The notes below the pieces were generated by a model. The model worked only from the letters and a program-made list of their open reading frames with translations, had not been told where the DNA came from and did not search any database. Positions 8,827 through 17,120 of a stretch of 64,000 nucleotides of DNA are shown here, one piece after another. This DNA comes from JANYHF01 sp031367715 (GTDB taxonomy: Bacteria; Pseudomonadota; Alphaproteobacteria; Rhizobiales; Hyphomicrobiaceae): positions 45,590 through 109,589 of the forward strand of contig JANLQJ010000405.1 of NCBI GenBank assembly GCA_031367715.1. Direction: 5' to 3'. Every line of letters starts with the position of its first letter. The first letter of the stretch is position 1. The translations under genes and the position numbers were made by a program.

Positions 8827-10140
8827 ATGTCCAAATTCTTCTCCATCACCGACCCGATCAAATTCGAGGGCCCCGAGACCGACAACCCCCTCGCCTTCCG
8901 CCACTACTCGCCCAAGAAGAAAGTCCTCGGCAAAACCATGGCCGAGCACTTGCGGTTTTCGGCGGCCTATTGGCACTGCTTCACCTGGACCGGCTCCGAC
9001 CCGTTCGGCGGCCCGACCATCCTGCGGCCCTGGATCGGCGATGGCGACCAGATGGCGCTGGCGAGACTCAAGGCCGACGTCGCCTTCGACATGTTCAATC
9101 TGCTCGGCATGCCGTTTTTCGCCTTCCACGACCGCGACATCGCCCCCGAGGGCGCGACGCTGGCCCAGAGCAACCGCAACGTCACCGCCATCGCCGAGAT
9201 CTTTGCCGGCAAGATGTCCGAGAGCGGCGTCAAGCTGTTGTGGGGCACGGCCAACATGTTCAGCCATCGCCGCTTCATGGCGGGCGCGGCGACCAACCCG
9301 GACCCGGAAATCTTCGCCTGGTGCGCGGCGCAGGTGAAGCACTGCCTGGAGGTAACCAGGGACCTCGGCGGCGAAAATTATGTGCTGTGGGGCGGCCGCG
9401 AGGGTTACGAGACGCTGCTCAATACCGACCTGAAGCGCGAGTTGGGACAGGCAGGCCGCTTCCTGCAGATGGTGGTGGAGTACAAGCACAAGATCGGCTT
9501 CAAGGGGCCGATCCTGATTGAGCCCAAGCCGCAGGAGCCGACCAAGCACCAGTATGATTACGACGTCGCCACCGTTTATGGCTTCCTGAAAGCCAATGGC
9601 GTCGAGAAGGACGTCAAGGTCAATATCGAGCAGAACCACGCCATGCTCGCCAACCACTCGTTCGAGCACGAGATCGCGCTGGCGCAGGCGCTCGGCATCT
9701 TCGGCTCGCTCGACATCAACCGCGGCGATTACCAGAGCGGCTGGGACACCGACCAGTTCGCCATGAACGTGCCGGAAATCGCGCTGGCGTTCTATCACAT
9801 CTATAAGCACGGCGGTTTCACCACCGGCGGCCTCAACTTCGACGCCAAGATCCGCCGCCAATCGCTGGATGCGGACGATCTGTTGCACGCCCATGTCGGC
9901 GGCATGGATGCCTGCGCACGCGCCCTGCTGATCGCCGAGAAGATGATCATGGACGGCGCGCTGGAGAAACATGTGGCGGCACGGTACGCCGGCTGGGACA
10001 AGGCGGAGAACGCGAAAATGCTCAACGGGAAAATGAGCCTGGAGGAGTGCGCGGCGCGCGTTGCCAAGGAGAAGCTCGACCCGCAGCCGCGCTCCGGCAA
10101 GCAGGAGTATCTGGAGAACATCCTCAATAGGTATATGTAG
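8827..10140 (+). CDS. xylA: Xylose isomerase
   Basis: Class II xylose isomerase, 437 residues, converting D-xylose to D-xylulose for XylB. Metal-binding and catalytic blocks are intact: AFHDRDIAPEG (catalytic His and Asp, about residue 100), VLWGGREGYETLLNTD (about 188), IEPKPQEPTKHQYDYD (about 232) and NIEQNHAMLANHSFEHE (about 267). The ATG at 8827 follows a GAGGAA ribosome site; the upstream in-frame ATG at 8806 overlaps the toxin stop and gives an atypical leader. Translation may be partly coupled to the toxin gene. Confidence 0.96.
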   Translation: MSKFFSITDPIKFEGPETDNPLAFRHYSPKKKVLGKTMAEHLRFSAAYWHCFTWTGSDPFGGPTILRPWIGDGDQMALARLKADVAFDMFNLLGMPFFAFHDRDIAPEGATLAQSNRNVTAIAEIFAGKMSESGVKLLWGTANMFSHRRFMAGAATNPDPEIFAWCAAQVKHCLEVTRDLGGENYVLWGGREGYETLLNTDLKRELGQAGRFLQMVVEYKHKIGFKGPILIEPKPQEPTKHQYDYDVATVYGFLKANGVEKDVKVNIEQNHAMLANHSFEHEIALAQALGIFGSLDINRGDYQSGWDTDQFAMNVPEIALAFYHIYKHGGFTTGGLNFDAKIRRQSLDADDLLHAHVGGMDACARALLIAEKMIMDGALEKHVAARYAGWDKAENAKMLNGKMSLEECAARVAKEKLDPQPRSGKQEYLENILNRYM

Positions 10141-10159
10141 ACAGAGCACCGGCGGCGCG

Positions 10160-10275
10160 GAACGTCCTTCTCCCTTTGGGAGAAGGTGGCGCGGTAGCGC
10201 CGGATGAAGGGGTTGGACGCGCGGTTGAGGCACGCAGGTGCAGCGCCCACCACCAGCATACCCCTCATCCGCCCG
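10160..10275. repeat. Palindromic intergenic repeat, family 1
   Basis: Arms CCTTCTCCC (10166-10174) and GGGAGAAGG (10178-10186) form a tight hairpin, followed by the small stem GGCGC-GGTA-GCGCC and a larger inverted pair, CCGGATGAAGGGG near 10200 with CCCCTCATCCG near 10261. This is the well-known REP-type design of rhizobia and relatives. It lies just after xylA and could act as a transcript 3' end. Confidence 0.8.
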
Positions 10276-10325
10276 TCGGCAAAAAACGATAGAGCAACAA
10301 AATCTGCTAAGGGAGTACACCAACA

Positions 10326-11495
10326 ATGGCCATCGAAGGGCGCAGCGACGCCGCCAACCGCCGCATCCGCCTCGGCATGGTCGGCGGCGGCCAGGGCGCG
10401 TTCATCGGCGCGGTGCACCGGCTCGCCGCGCGCATGGACGATCAGTATGAGTTCGTGGCCGGGGCGCTGGCCTCGACGCCGGAAAAGGCATTGGCCTCCG
10501 GGCAGGAGCTCGGGCTCGCCGCCGATCGCATTTACAAAGACTATCAATCCATGGCGGCGGCCGAGTGCAAGCGCCCCGACGGCATCGAGGCCGTGTCCAT
10601 CGTCACGCCGAACCACATGCATTTCCCGGTCGCCAAGTGCTTCCTGCAAGCCGGTATCAACGTCATCTGCGATAAGCCGCTGGTGAATTCCAGCGCCGAG
10701 GCCGCCGCGCTACAGGAGCTGGTGCAGACCAAGGGCCTGATCTTCGCCGTCACCTACAACTACTCTGGCTACCCGATGGTGCGCCAGGCGCGCGAAATGA
10801 TCGCCAAGGGCGAGTTGGGTGACTTGCGCCTGGTGCAGGGCGAGTACCCACAGGACTGGCTGACCACCCCATTGGAAGGCACCGGTCAGAAGCAGGCCGA
10901 ATGGCGCACCGATCCGGCCCGCTCGGGCGCCGGCGGTTGCGTCGGCGATATCGGAACGCATACGTATCAGCTGTGCACCTTCGTTTCCGGCCTGGAGCTG
11001 GACACGCTGCTAGCCGAACTCACCTCGTTCGTTCCGGGCCGCAAACTCGACGACAACGCGCAAGTCATGTTGCGCTTCAGGGGCGGCGCCAAGGGTGCGA
11101 TCTGGGCCAGCCAGGTCGCGCCAGGCAACGAGAACGGCCTGAAACTGAGAGTGTACGGAACCAAAGCCGGCCTGGAATGGACGCAAGCCGACCCGAACTA
11201 TCTGTGGTTTACGGCTTATGGTGAACCGCGCAAACTCATCACCCGCGGCGGCTCAGGCGCCGGCGCAGCCGCCGGCCGTGTCACGCGCGTGCCGCCAGGG
11301 CACCCGGAAGGATACCTGGAAGGCTTTGCCAACATCTACACCGAAGTGGCACGAGCCATCCGTGCCCGGCGCGACGGCAAGATTGTCGACCCTGACGTGC
11401 TGTTCCCTGGCGTTTCCGATGGCGCCAAGGGCGTGGCGTTTGTCGAGGCTTGCGTGAAATCGTCGGCCGCTGGCGGCGTTTGGGTGCAAGCGTAG
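10326..11495 (+). CDS. Gfo/Idh/MocA family oxidoreductase
   Basis: NAD(P)-dependent sugar or inositol dehydrogenase-like protein of 389 residues. The N-terminal Rossmann fold shows RIRLGMVGGGQGAFIGAVHR (about residues 15-35) and VSIVTPNHMHFPVAKCFLQAG; the catalytic region has the conserved CDKPLVNSSAEA (Lys in the EKP-like motif, about 117) and the C-terminal domain has GGCVGDIGTHTYQLCTF. The substrate cannot be assigned from sequence. Its position downstream of xylA suggests a sugar or polyol, perhaps converted into a xylose-pathway intermediate. Confidence 0.88.
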   Translation: MAIEGRSDAANRRIRLGMVGGGQGAFIGAVHRLAARMDDQYEFVAGALASTPEKALASGQELGLAADRIYKDYQSMAAAECKRPDGIEAVSIVTPNHMHFPVAKCFLQAGINVICDKPLVNSSAEAAALQELVQTKGLIFAVTYNYSGYPMVRQAREMIAKGELGDLRLVQGEYPQDWLTTPLEGTGQKQAEWRTDPARSGAGGCVGDIGTHTYQLCTFVSGLELDTLLAELTSFVPGRKLDDNAQVMLRFRGGAKGAIWASQVAPGNENGLKLRVYGTKAGLEWTQADPNYLWFTAYGEPRKLITRGGSGAGAAAGRVTRVPPGHPEGYLEGFANIYTEVARAIRARRDGKIVDPDVLFPGVSDGAKGVAFVEACVKSSAAGGVWVQA

Positions 11496-11679
11496 GCGCA
11501 AGCAACGGGCTGCGCGTCAGGCGGCCAGCTATGCTCCCGCCTGACAGCTCATTTCCAAGGCAAGCAGCTGATCATGAGCGGCTTCGGGATGGCTATCGAT
11601 CCGATGCAGCGTTGCCGTTGAATGGCCGGGTCAAGTCGCGCCACGGCGTTGGTGGGTGCCGAACGTTTGATTGGCACGC

Positions 11680-12384
11680 CTAAGCCGAGCGCGCGCCCAG
11701 CACATTGTGCTTACGCTTGATCAGCTCCTTGGCCGTTTCCACAGCAACAGCGGCATCGCGGCAATAAGCGTCGGCCCCAACCGCCTTGCCGAATTCCTCA
11801 TTCAAGGGTGCGCCACCGACCATCACGATCAGCTGGTCGCGGATGCCCTTGGCTTTCAGCGTGTCCACCACCACCTTCATATACGGCATGGTGGTGGTCA
11901 GCAGCGCCGACATGCCGAGGATGTCCGGCTTGTGCTCTTCGATGGCGGCCAGGTACTTTTCGACCGGATTGTTGATGCCGAGGTCGATGACTTCGAAGCC
12001 GGCGCCTTCCATCATCATGCCGACCAGGTTCTTGCCAATGTCGTGGATGTCGCCCTTGACGGTGCCGACCACCATCTTGCCCTGTTTTGGCGCGCCGGTG
12101 GCGATCAACAGCGGGCGCAGAATGAACATGCCCGCCTTCATGGCGTTGGCGCTCAGCAGCACCTCGGGAACGAACAGAATGCCGTCGCGGAAATCCTCGC
12201 CGACGATGCGCATGCCCTCGACCAGCGCCTTGGTCAGAACCTCATAAGGGGTCCATTCGCGCTTGAGCAGAATGTGCACGCCATCCTCGATCTCCGACTT
12301 CAGGCCGTCATAGAGATCGTCGTGCATCTGCTTGACGAGGTCGGCGTCGCTCAGATTGTCGAGAACGATTTCGTCATCGGCCAT
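11680..12384 (-). CDS. Corrinoid (B12-binding) protein of the methyltransferase type
   Basis: A 234-residue cobalamin carrier with an N-terminal four-helix cap (about residues 15-100, FVPEVLLSANAMKAGM) and a C-terminal Rossmann-like B12 domain. The base-off/His-on cobalamin motif is present as KGDIHDIGKNLV near residue 110, with GADAYCRDAA at the C-terminus. Such proteins (MtbC/MttC-like) receive a methyl group from a substrate-specific methyltransferase and hand it to folate. No methyltransferase or activase gene is next to it, so the partner is unknown and may be encoded elsewhere. Cobalt chelation genes cobS and cobT occur later in the window. Confidence 0.92.
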   Translation of the reverse strand: MADDEIVLDNLSDADLVKQMHDDLYDGLKSEIEDGVHILLKREWTPYEVLTKALVEGMRIVGEDFRDGILFVPEVLLSANAMKAGMFILRPLLIATGAPKQGKMVVGTVKGDIHDIGKNLVGMMMEGAGFEVIDLGINNPVEKYLAAIEEHKPDILGMSALLTTTMPYMKVVVDTLKAKGIRDQLIVMVGGAPLNEEFGKAVGADAYCRDAAVAVETAKELIKRKHNVLGARSA

Positions 12385-12511
12385 GTGTCAGCTCCCGGGC
12401 GCGCAGTCATACGCTGCGGGCTATGCCTTAGCGCTGGCGGTGGTGTCAAGGCGCGGCTGGTTGCGACGCTGGCGCGGGTCGCTTGCGACGATGCTGCATA
12501 TTTCCGTCCGG

Positions 12512-14251
12512 TCAGCGCGCTGGCTTGCCGCGCCGGCCGCCGGCTCGCCCCTTCAGCTGCCAGATCTCAGCCATCCGGCGCAGCAGATCGGCATCGCGTG
12601 CGCGTATTTCTTCGGCCCGCCAATGGCGCTGCCGCATGATCTGGTTGGTGATCGCATGCGGCGATGTGTTGCCATCGGCAAAGAACACCCCCTGCTTGAC
12701 CTCAAAGGCGTGATTGCGCGCCTCCTTGTTCTGCTGCTTGGTGACCAGCACGAGATTGCCGAGCAGCTTTGAGCAGGCCTCGCGCTCCTCGGCATTGGGG
12801 ATTTGCAGCCTCCAGGGACTGTCGGCCGCTAGATTACGAGGCAGCACATGCTCGACCGAAACATCGGTCAGCGAGGTCATCGGCGCGTCACCCGGATAGC
12901 TGGCGCTGAGGCGCTTGAGCAGAATTTTGCATGTCGATTGGCTGCGCTGATAAAGGTTGCTGCTGGCATTGAGCAGCACATTCCATTGCTCCTCGTCGCT
13001 GAGCGCCAATTGGAGCGTTAAACCGTCCTCGGACATGCCGGAGTTCATAGCCTCGATCACGGCTCGATAACGGGTGACGCGACGGTCGGCGCCAAAGCCC
13101 ATGATCTGCATCCCGTAGGCAAGCCGATCCAGTGCCTCCAGGAAGGCCGCGAAGTCCTCGTTGCGTCCGGGAAAGCGGTCGACAAAGGCCAAAGCCGGCG
13201 GCACCCAATCACGCGCGCGCAGCCAGTTGAGAAAGCCAAGCGAGCGATTGATGCGGGCCGATTGCGGCGAGCCGGCATGCGAAGCATTCAAGATCGGCAG
13301 CAGCTGATCGGCGAGCGGAAACAGCAAAGTATCGAGAAATGTCGAGGCGCCACCCTTGCGTTGGCTCAATTCCAGCACGTCGCGAATGTTCGAGCCATTG
13401 GCCCTGCCGTGGACCGTGCGCAAATAGCCCGGCAAATCTTCGAAATCGCCGCCCAACATGCGCTCGGCAACGCGCCATTGTTCCAGTCGCTGTTCGCGCT
13501 TGTCGTCGGGCACGTCAGCCATCAGCTCGGCCTTCAAAATGTCGGTCGCCGACAGCGGCTTGCCACGGTGATTGGTGGTGACAAAGATGCGAAAGCCGGT
13601 TTCGATGTCCGGGGCCGAGATCAGCACCAGCGCCACCTGGTTGCGCAAGTGGTGGGCAAGCGCCAGCAGATCTTGCTGACTGCGCCCTTCAAAGTCGTCG
13701 ACAATCGCTTGCTGGCATTCGCGAATACCGCGGCGTCCCTTGTTTTCGCCGTCGGGCTCTAGAGGATCTAGGCTGGCACCCGGGCGGCGCGCCTGGACGC
13801 CGAAATAGGCATCCTCTTCGAGATCGAGCTGCAGTCTCGGCACCCACCTATCGGCATGGTCCGCCGCGCCGCTGCACCAGATGAGATCGCTGATCCAAGC
13901 CGCGTCGTCTCCGAGCACATCGCGTAAGGCCGCCAATAGGATTGTCAACGTTGTCAACCGCTGTTTGCCATCGATCACCCAGGCGGCAGGCGATTGGTCC
14001 ACCGCCGCGGCAGACTTGCCTGCGACACGACTACTGCCATCGAACACGACAATGCTGCCGAGCAGCAGCTCACCACGAGCGCCAGCAGCAAGCTGCGACT
14101 CGCGTAGGCTTTGCCAAAGATCGGACGTCAATTGACCGACCTCGCGCGAGGTCCACGAATAGCCACGCTGGAATACGGGGATGGCGAAGCGCCGATCGCC
14201 AGACAGCAGGCTGCCGAGGCTGAGCGCCTCGGCCTTGAATGCCAATGCCAT
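12512..14251 (-). CDS. GmrSD-type DUF262/DUF1524 restriction protein, single chain
   Basis: A 579-residue protein combining both halves of a GmrSD-type nuclease. The N-terminal DUF262 (ParB/Srx-like) half has IPVFQRGYSWTSRE (about residues 24-37) and the nucleotide-handling WVIDGKQRLTTLTILLAAL (about 91-109). The C-terminal DUF1524 half has the HNH-like DVSVEHVLPRNLA (His about 468) followed by LGNLVLVTKQQNKEARNHAF. Family members such as GmrS-GmrD are type IV enzymes against modified phage DNA. The start at 14251 follows an AGGA site; an in-frame ATG at 14308 is a reasonable alternative. It stands alone, on the opposite strand to DUF952-pyrD. Confidence 0.85.
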   Translation of the reverse strand: MALAFKAEALSLGSLLSGDRRFAIPVFQRGYSWTSREVGQLTSDLWQSLRESQLAAGARGELLLGSIVVFDGSSRVAGKSAAAVDQSPAAWVIDGKQRLTTLTILLAALRDVLGDDAAWISDLIWCSGAADHADRWVPRLQLDLEEDAYFGVQARRPGASLDPLEPDGENKGRRGIRECQQAIVDDFEGRSQQDLLALAHHLRNQVALVLISAPDIETGFRIFVTTNHRGKPLSATDILKAELMADVPDDKREQRLEQWRVAERMLGGDFEDLPGYLRTVHGRANGSNIRDVLELSQRKGGASTFLDTLLFPLADQLLPILNASHAGSPQSARINRSLGFLNWLRARDWVPPALAFVDRFPGRNEDFAAFLEALDRLAYGMQIMGFGADRRVTRYRAVIEAMNSGMSEDGLTLQLALSDEEQWNVLLNASSNLYQRSQSTCKILLKRLSASYPGDAPMTSLTDVSVEHVLPRNLAADSPWRLQIPNAEEREACSKLLGNLVLVTKQQNKEARNHAFEVKQGVFFADGNTSPHAITNQIMRQRHWRAEEIRARDADLLRRMAEIWQLKGRAGGRRGKPAR

Positions 14252-14441
14252 GAGGAAATTGTCCTGGGAACGTGCAATCGTGTCGGCGCGGTCCACACTT
14301 TTCGGCATGGGGTGCCGCTCAGGTGTTTGACGAAGCCTACCCATTATCTCTATGGAATTATTTCCTGTTTGGGAAGCCACGACAAGTTGCAAAATCTGCA
14401 TACCTGACAACAGGCGATTGCCGCAGTCGTGAGTCAAAGCC

Positions 14442-14825
14442 TTGCCAAGCCAAACACCAGCACGCGATGGGTTCATCTTCAAGATCTGCGATGCCGATGC
14501 TTGGCTGTTGGCCCAAGGCGCGGGCAGCTATACTGGGTCTACGGATGATCAGCGTGATGGATTCATCCACTTTTCCACTGCGGAGCAGGTGCAAGGCACT
14601 TTGACCAAGTATTTTTCGGGCTGCAGCGACCTGGTGCTGCTGGCCGTGCTGACCGCACCGCTTGGAGCCGCCTTGCGCTTTGAACCGTCGCGAGGTGGCG
14701 CGCTGTTTCCGCATCTTCATGGTCCGCTGCCGATTTCGGCTGTGGCCTGGCAGGAGCCACTCAGGATGCGTCCGGACGGCTCGCATGTCTTGCCGGATCT
14801 GGCTGGGCCAGGAGACGCACGGTGA
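14442..14825 (+). CDS. DUF952 domain protein
   Basis: A 127-residue DUF952 protein. The family pattern is clear: IFKICDADAWLLAQGAG at the N-terminus, DGFIHFSTAEQVQGTLTKYF in the middle and FPHLHGPLPISAVAW near the end. Members have been linked by fold to glutathione-related or ADP-ribosyl-like scaffolds, but no activity is established. The stop overlaps the pyrD GTG start (GTGA), so the two are translationally coupled, an arrangement frequent in rhizobia. Confidence 0.88.
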   Translation: MPSQTPARDGFIFKICDADAWLLAQGAGSYTGSTDDQRDGFIHFSTAEQVQGTLTKYFSGCSDLVLLAVLTAPLGAALRFEPSRGGALFPHLHGPLPISAVAWQEPLRMRPDGSHVLPDLAGPGDAR

Positions 14826-15910
14826 TTGATCCGTTGTATGCGCTGGCGCGTCCCGGCCTGTTTGCGATCGACCCGGAGCGAGCGCACGAACTGGCCTTGC
14901 GGGCTTTGGAGCTTGGGCTGGCGCGGCGCGTCAACCCGGCGTTCGACGCATCACTCTTGGTGCAGGCCTTCGGCCTCGATTTCCCCAACCCGCTGGGACT
15001 GGCCGCCGGCTTCGACAAGGATGCGCGCGTGCCCGATGCCATGCTCGGGCTGGGTTTCGGCCATGTCGAGATCGGCTCGGTGACGCCGCTGCGCCAAGCG
15101 GGCAACCCACGGCCGCGGTTGTTCCGGTTGCCTCAAGACAGAGCGATCATCAACCGCATGGGGTTCAACAGCGCCGGCCATGAGCTGGTAGCGCGGCGCT
15201 TGGCGGCACGCGCGGGCACAGGCATCGTCAGTGTCAATCTGGGGGCCAACAAGGCCAGCCCCGACAAGACGCGGGACTTCGTTTCCGGCTTAACGCAGCT
15301 TGGCCCGTTTGCCAGCTTTGTCACGATCAACGTCTCGTCGCCGAACACGCCAGGGCTACGCGATCTGCAGCTGCCGGACGCATTGTCTGCGCTGCTTGAA
15401 CAGCTCATGTCTGCGCGCGCGAGATTGGCGACGGACAGCGAGCGCAAACCGCCATTGATCGTCAAACTGGCGCCTGACATCGCCGCGGACGACCTGGGCG
15501 AGATTGTTGCACGGCTGCTGGCCGCGAAGGTCGATGGTATCGCGATTTCCAACACAACTGTCGCCCGCGACGGTCTGGTCGACCAACGCTCCGCTGGCGA
15601 AAGCGGCGGCCTGTCGGGCCGGCCGCTGTTTGCCCGCTCGACGCAGATGCTGGCTCGCGTGTATCTGTTGACACAAGGCCGCGTACCCCTGATCGGCATC
15701 GGCGGCATCGATTCAGGAACAACGGCGCTAGCCAAGATCGCTGCAGGGGCGAGCCTGCTGCAGCTCTATTCGGCGCTGATCTACGAAGGGCCGGGCTTGG
15801 TGCAGCGCATCAATCGGCATCTCGCGACCGAGCTGAAACAGCGCGGACTGACGTCCATCGCACAGTTGCGCGGACTGGACGCGGAGCGCTGGGCAACTGA
15901 GGCATCGTAG
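14822..15910 (+). CDS. pyrD: Dihydroorotate dehydrogenase (quinone), class 2
   Basis: Membrane-associated FMN enzyme of pyrimidine synthesis oxidising dihydroorotate to orotate with quinone as acceptor, 362 residues. Class 2 features are present: N-terminal helix DPLYALARPGLFAIDPERAH, NPLGLAAGFDKDARVPDA (about 58-75), NRMGFNSAGHELVARRL, VNVSSPNTPGLRDLQ-type block with the catalytic Ser (about 175), and the FMN-phosphate loop LIGIGGIDSGTTALAKIAAGASLLQLYSALIY. It begins with GTG inside the DUF952 stop. The TAG stop lies within a palindromic repeat. Confidence 0.96.
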   Translation: MIDPLYALARPGLFAIDPERAHELALRALELGLARRVNPAFDASLLVQAFGLDFPNPLGLAAGFDKDARVPDAMLGLGFGHVEIGSVTPLRQAGNPRPRLFRLPQDRAIINRMGFNSAGHELVARRLAARAGTGIVSVNLGANKASPDKTRDFVSGLTQLGPFASFVTINVSSPNTPGLRDLQLPDALSALLEQLMSARARLATDSERKPPLIVKLAPDIAADDLGEIVARLLAAKVDGIAISNTTVARDGLVDQRSAGESGGLSGRPLFARSTQMLARVYLLTQGRVPLIGIGGIDSGTTALAKIAAGASLLQLYSALIYEGPGLVQRINRHLATELKQRGLTSIAQLRGLDAERWATEAS

Positions 15911-15949
15911 GGTGCGATACGGCCAAGGGGCCTATTGCCCGCTACACCC
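15906..15949. repeat. Palindromic repeat, family TAGGGTGC
   Basis: Two inverted arms, one starting CGTAGGGTGCGATACGGCC at 15906 and the other GGCCTATTGCCCGCTACACCC-like up to 15949, form a decayed hairpin. The same family appears in a longer, better preserved form at 38028-38149. The pyrD stop codon is part of the first arm. Confidence 0.65.
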
Positions 15950-15974
15950 GACACTTCACATGGAATTCAAAACA

Positions 15975-16376
15975 TCAGTCGCCGACCACGTAAAATCCCT
16001 TGTCGAGCACGCGCAATACCCGATCCAACTCATGACCGCGCTTGAGGATCAATCCGGTCGCTGCCACCACCGAATAGGGGCCCTGTTTGCGAGCCAGTCG
16101 CGGGTCCTTTTCGACCCGGTAGATCGGCACTTCGCTGGCGCGGCGAAAAATCGAGAACACCGCCCGGTCGCGCAAAAGATCGATAGCGTAGTCGCGCCAT
16201 TCGCCGCTGGCCACCATGCGGCCGTAGAGCCGGAGGATGGTATTTAGCTCTGCGCGGTCGAATCGGACCAGCGTTGTGGTCGGAACGACCATAATTCCCG
16301 AGACACTCTGCGGCGCACCGATAGACGCTTTAAGTCCTTGACGCGGTTGGAATTTTATCGGTTCAGTGTCACTCAA
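15975..16376 (-). CDS. DUF2794 domain protein
   Basis: A 133-residue protein of the alphaproteobacterial DUF2794 family. Characteristic segments are FDRAELNTILRLYGRMVASGEWRDYAIDLL (about residues 39-68) and the C-terminal RGHELDRVLRVLDK. No signal peptide or membrane segment is visible; it is probably cytosolic and of unknown role. It converges on pyrD and its start faces the small-RNA-like region. Confidence 0.88.
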   Translation of the reverse strand: MSDTEPIKFQPRQGLKASIGAPQSVSGIMVVPTTTLVRFDRAELNTILRLYGRMVASGEWRDYAIDLLRDRAVFSIFRRASEVPIYRVEKDPRLARKQGPYSVVAATGLILKRGHELDRVLRVLDKGFYVVGD

Positions 16377-16443
16377 GACTGCCCTCCCTCCGGCGACTCG
16401 ACCATTGTAACTTTGTCACAGAGCAAGAAAATTGCAATATCTC

Positions 16444-16472
16444 TTGCAATTGGTTTGGGACTGTAATATACG
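16444..16472 (+). promoter_or_regulatory. Probable sigma-70-type promoter for a small RNA
   Basis: A TTGCAA hexamer at 16444-16449 and TATACG at 16467-16472 are separated by 17 bp, the preferred spacing. There is no plausible open reading frame behind it, but an intrinsic terminator follows about 230 bp downstream, so it may drive the candidate RNA described next. Confidence 0.5.
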
Positions 16473-16479
16473 TGAAACA

Positions 16480-16728
16480 TAGATCACGGAACCAATGTCT
16501 TCGGTCCCGCGAGTGTTTGGAACCTCCCCCGGTTCACCATCGCATTCGTAGGATCGTTGGCCCTGGCCCGGCTCGCTTGCAAGGCTTGGTATCTCAGCCC
16601 CCCAGTCCCCCCCGAGTCTTCTCTCCGGCGAGTCGGGCCTCCTTTTCCTTCCCCAAGGAAAAGTGAGGCCAGCAGGAAACCGAAAAATCGGCTCTTCCAG
16701 AATGCCGGACGCAAGTCTGGCATTTTTT
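16480..16728 (+). ncRNA. Candidate small RNA A (upstream copy)
   Basis: No convincing protein is encoded between the DUF2794 and htpG genes. This unit has a promoter-like pair upstream and a strong terminator at its end. It contains a 60-base block (16552-16611) that matches a second block at 16841-16900 in order and spacing: GATCGTTG, CCGGCTCGC, TTGGTA and TCAGCCCCCCAG. It also holds a long hairpin, arms near 16637-16653 and 16655-16670, pairing GGCCTC/TTTTCCTT with AAGGAAAA/GAGGCC. The C-rich single-stranded stretch could pair with ribosome-binding sites. This is inferred; it was not matched to a known RNA family. Confidence 0.45.
16701..16728 (+). terminator. Intrinsic terminator after RNA A
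   Basis: Ten-base-pair stem AATGCCGGAC (16701-16710) with GTCTGGCATT (16715-16724), one G-U pair, a GCAA tetraloop and a run of six T. It is a textbook rho-independent terminator on the plus strand with no protein gene in front of it. Confidence 0.85.
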
Positions 16729-16830
16729 GCTTTTGGGGCGTCCCTGTGGAGCCGGCCTGTGGACAAATTGCGCGCAACCCACAATTCCAAATCAGGCCAT
16801 TATTCCTCCCTCGCCGCGCCCCAATGCCGC

Positions 16831-17014
16831 TTAGAATGATGATCGTTGCCTCGTTGTCCGGTTCGCCGAGTGTCTTCGGTAGTCAGCCCCCCAGCCCCCG
16901 CCGGGGGCACCACGGCGGACCGGACGAATTCACGGGGTCGACGTCATTCTTTCTACTCTCACTCCCTACACTCTCCATTTCGTCGCAAAAGGGCCGGCTC
17001 ACCACCGGCCCTTT
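16831..17014 (+). ncRNA. Candidate small RNA B (downstream copy)
   Basis: This unit repeats the block seen in RNA A: GATCGTTG at 16841, CCGGTTCGC at 16858, TCGGTA near 16876 and TCAGCCCCCCAG at 16883. It then has a pyrimidine-rich stretch (ACTCTCACTCCCTACACTC, 16955-16973) and ends in a terminator. A TAGAAT hexamer at 16832 could be a -10 box but lacks a good -35, so the start is uncertain. Tandem paralogous small RNAs are known in Alphaproteobacteria; whether this pair belongs to one of those families needs a covariance search. Confidence 0.42.
16988..17014 (+). terminator. Intrinsic terminator after RNA B
   Basis: Perfect ten-base-pair stem AAAGGGCCGG (16988-16997) with CCGGCCCTTT (17005-17014), loop CTCACCA, followed by CGCTTTG. 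It separates the RNA region from the htpG promoter. Confidence 0.8.
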
Positions 17015-17037
17015 CGCTTTGTCAGGCGGGATTGGCT

Positions 17038-17064
17038 CTTGATTGCGGGAGTTAGCGCCCATAT
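17038..17064 (+). promoter_or_regulatory. Heat-shock (sigma-32-like) promoter of htpG
   Basis: CTTGATT at 17038-17044 and CCCATAT at 17058-17064, 13 bp apart, match the RpoH consensus (CTTGAAA, 13-14 bp, CCCCATNT). It lies 57 bp before the htpG ATG. The location in front of a chaperone gene supports the reading. Confidence 0.7.
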
Positions 17065-17120
17065 ATCGGCGGTACCGTCCGGCCAGTCGCGCGGCGCCCC
17101 ATTCATCCAAAGGTTCGCCC

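Noticed and set aside
16480..17014. tmRNA, RNase P RNA or 4.5S RNA
   Set aside because: No tag-peptide sequence, tRNA-like acceptor end or conserved P RNA or SRP RNA core was found by eye; a covariance search would settle this.
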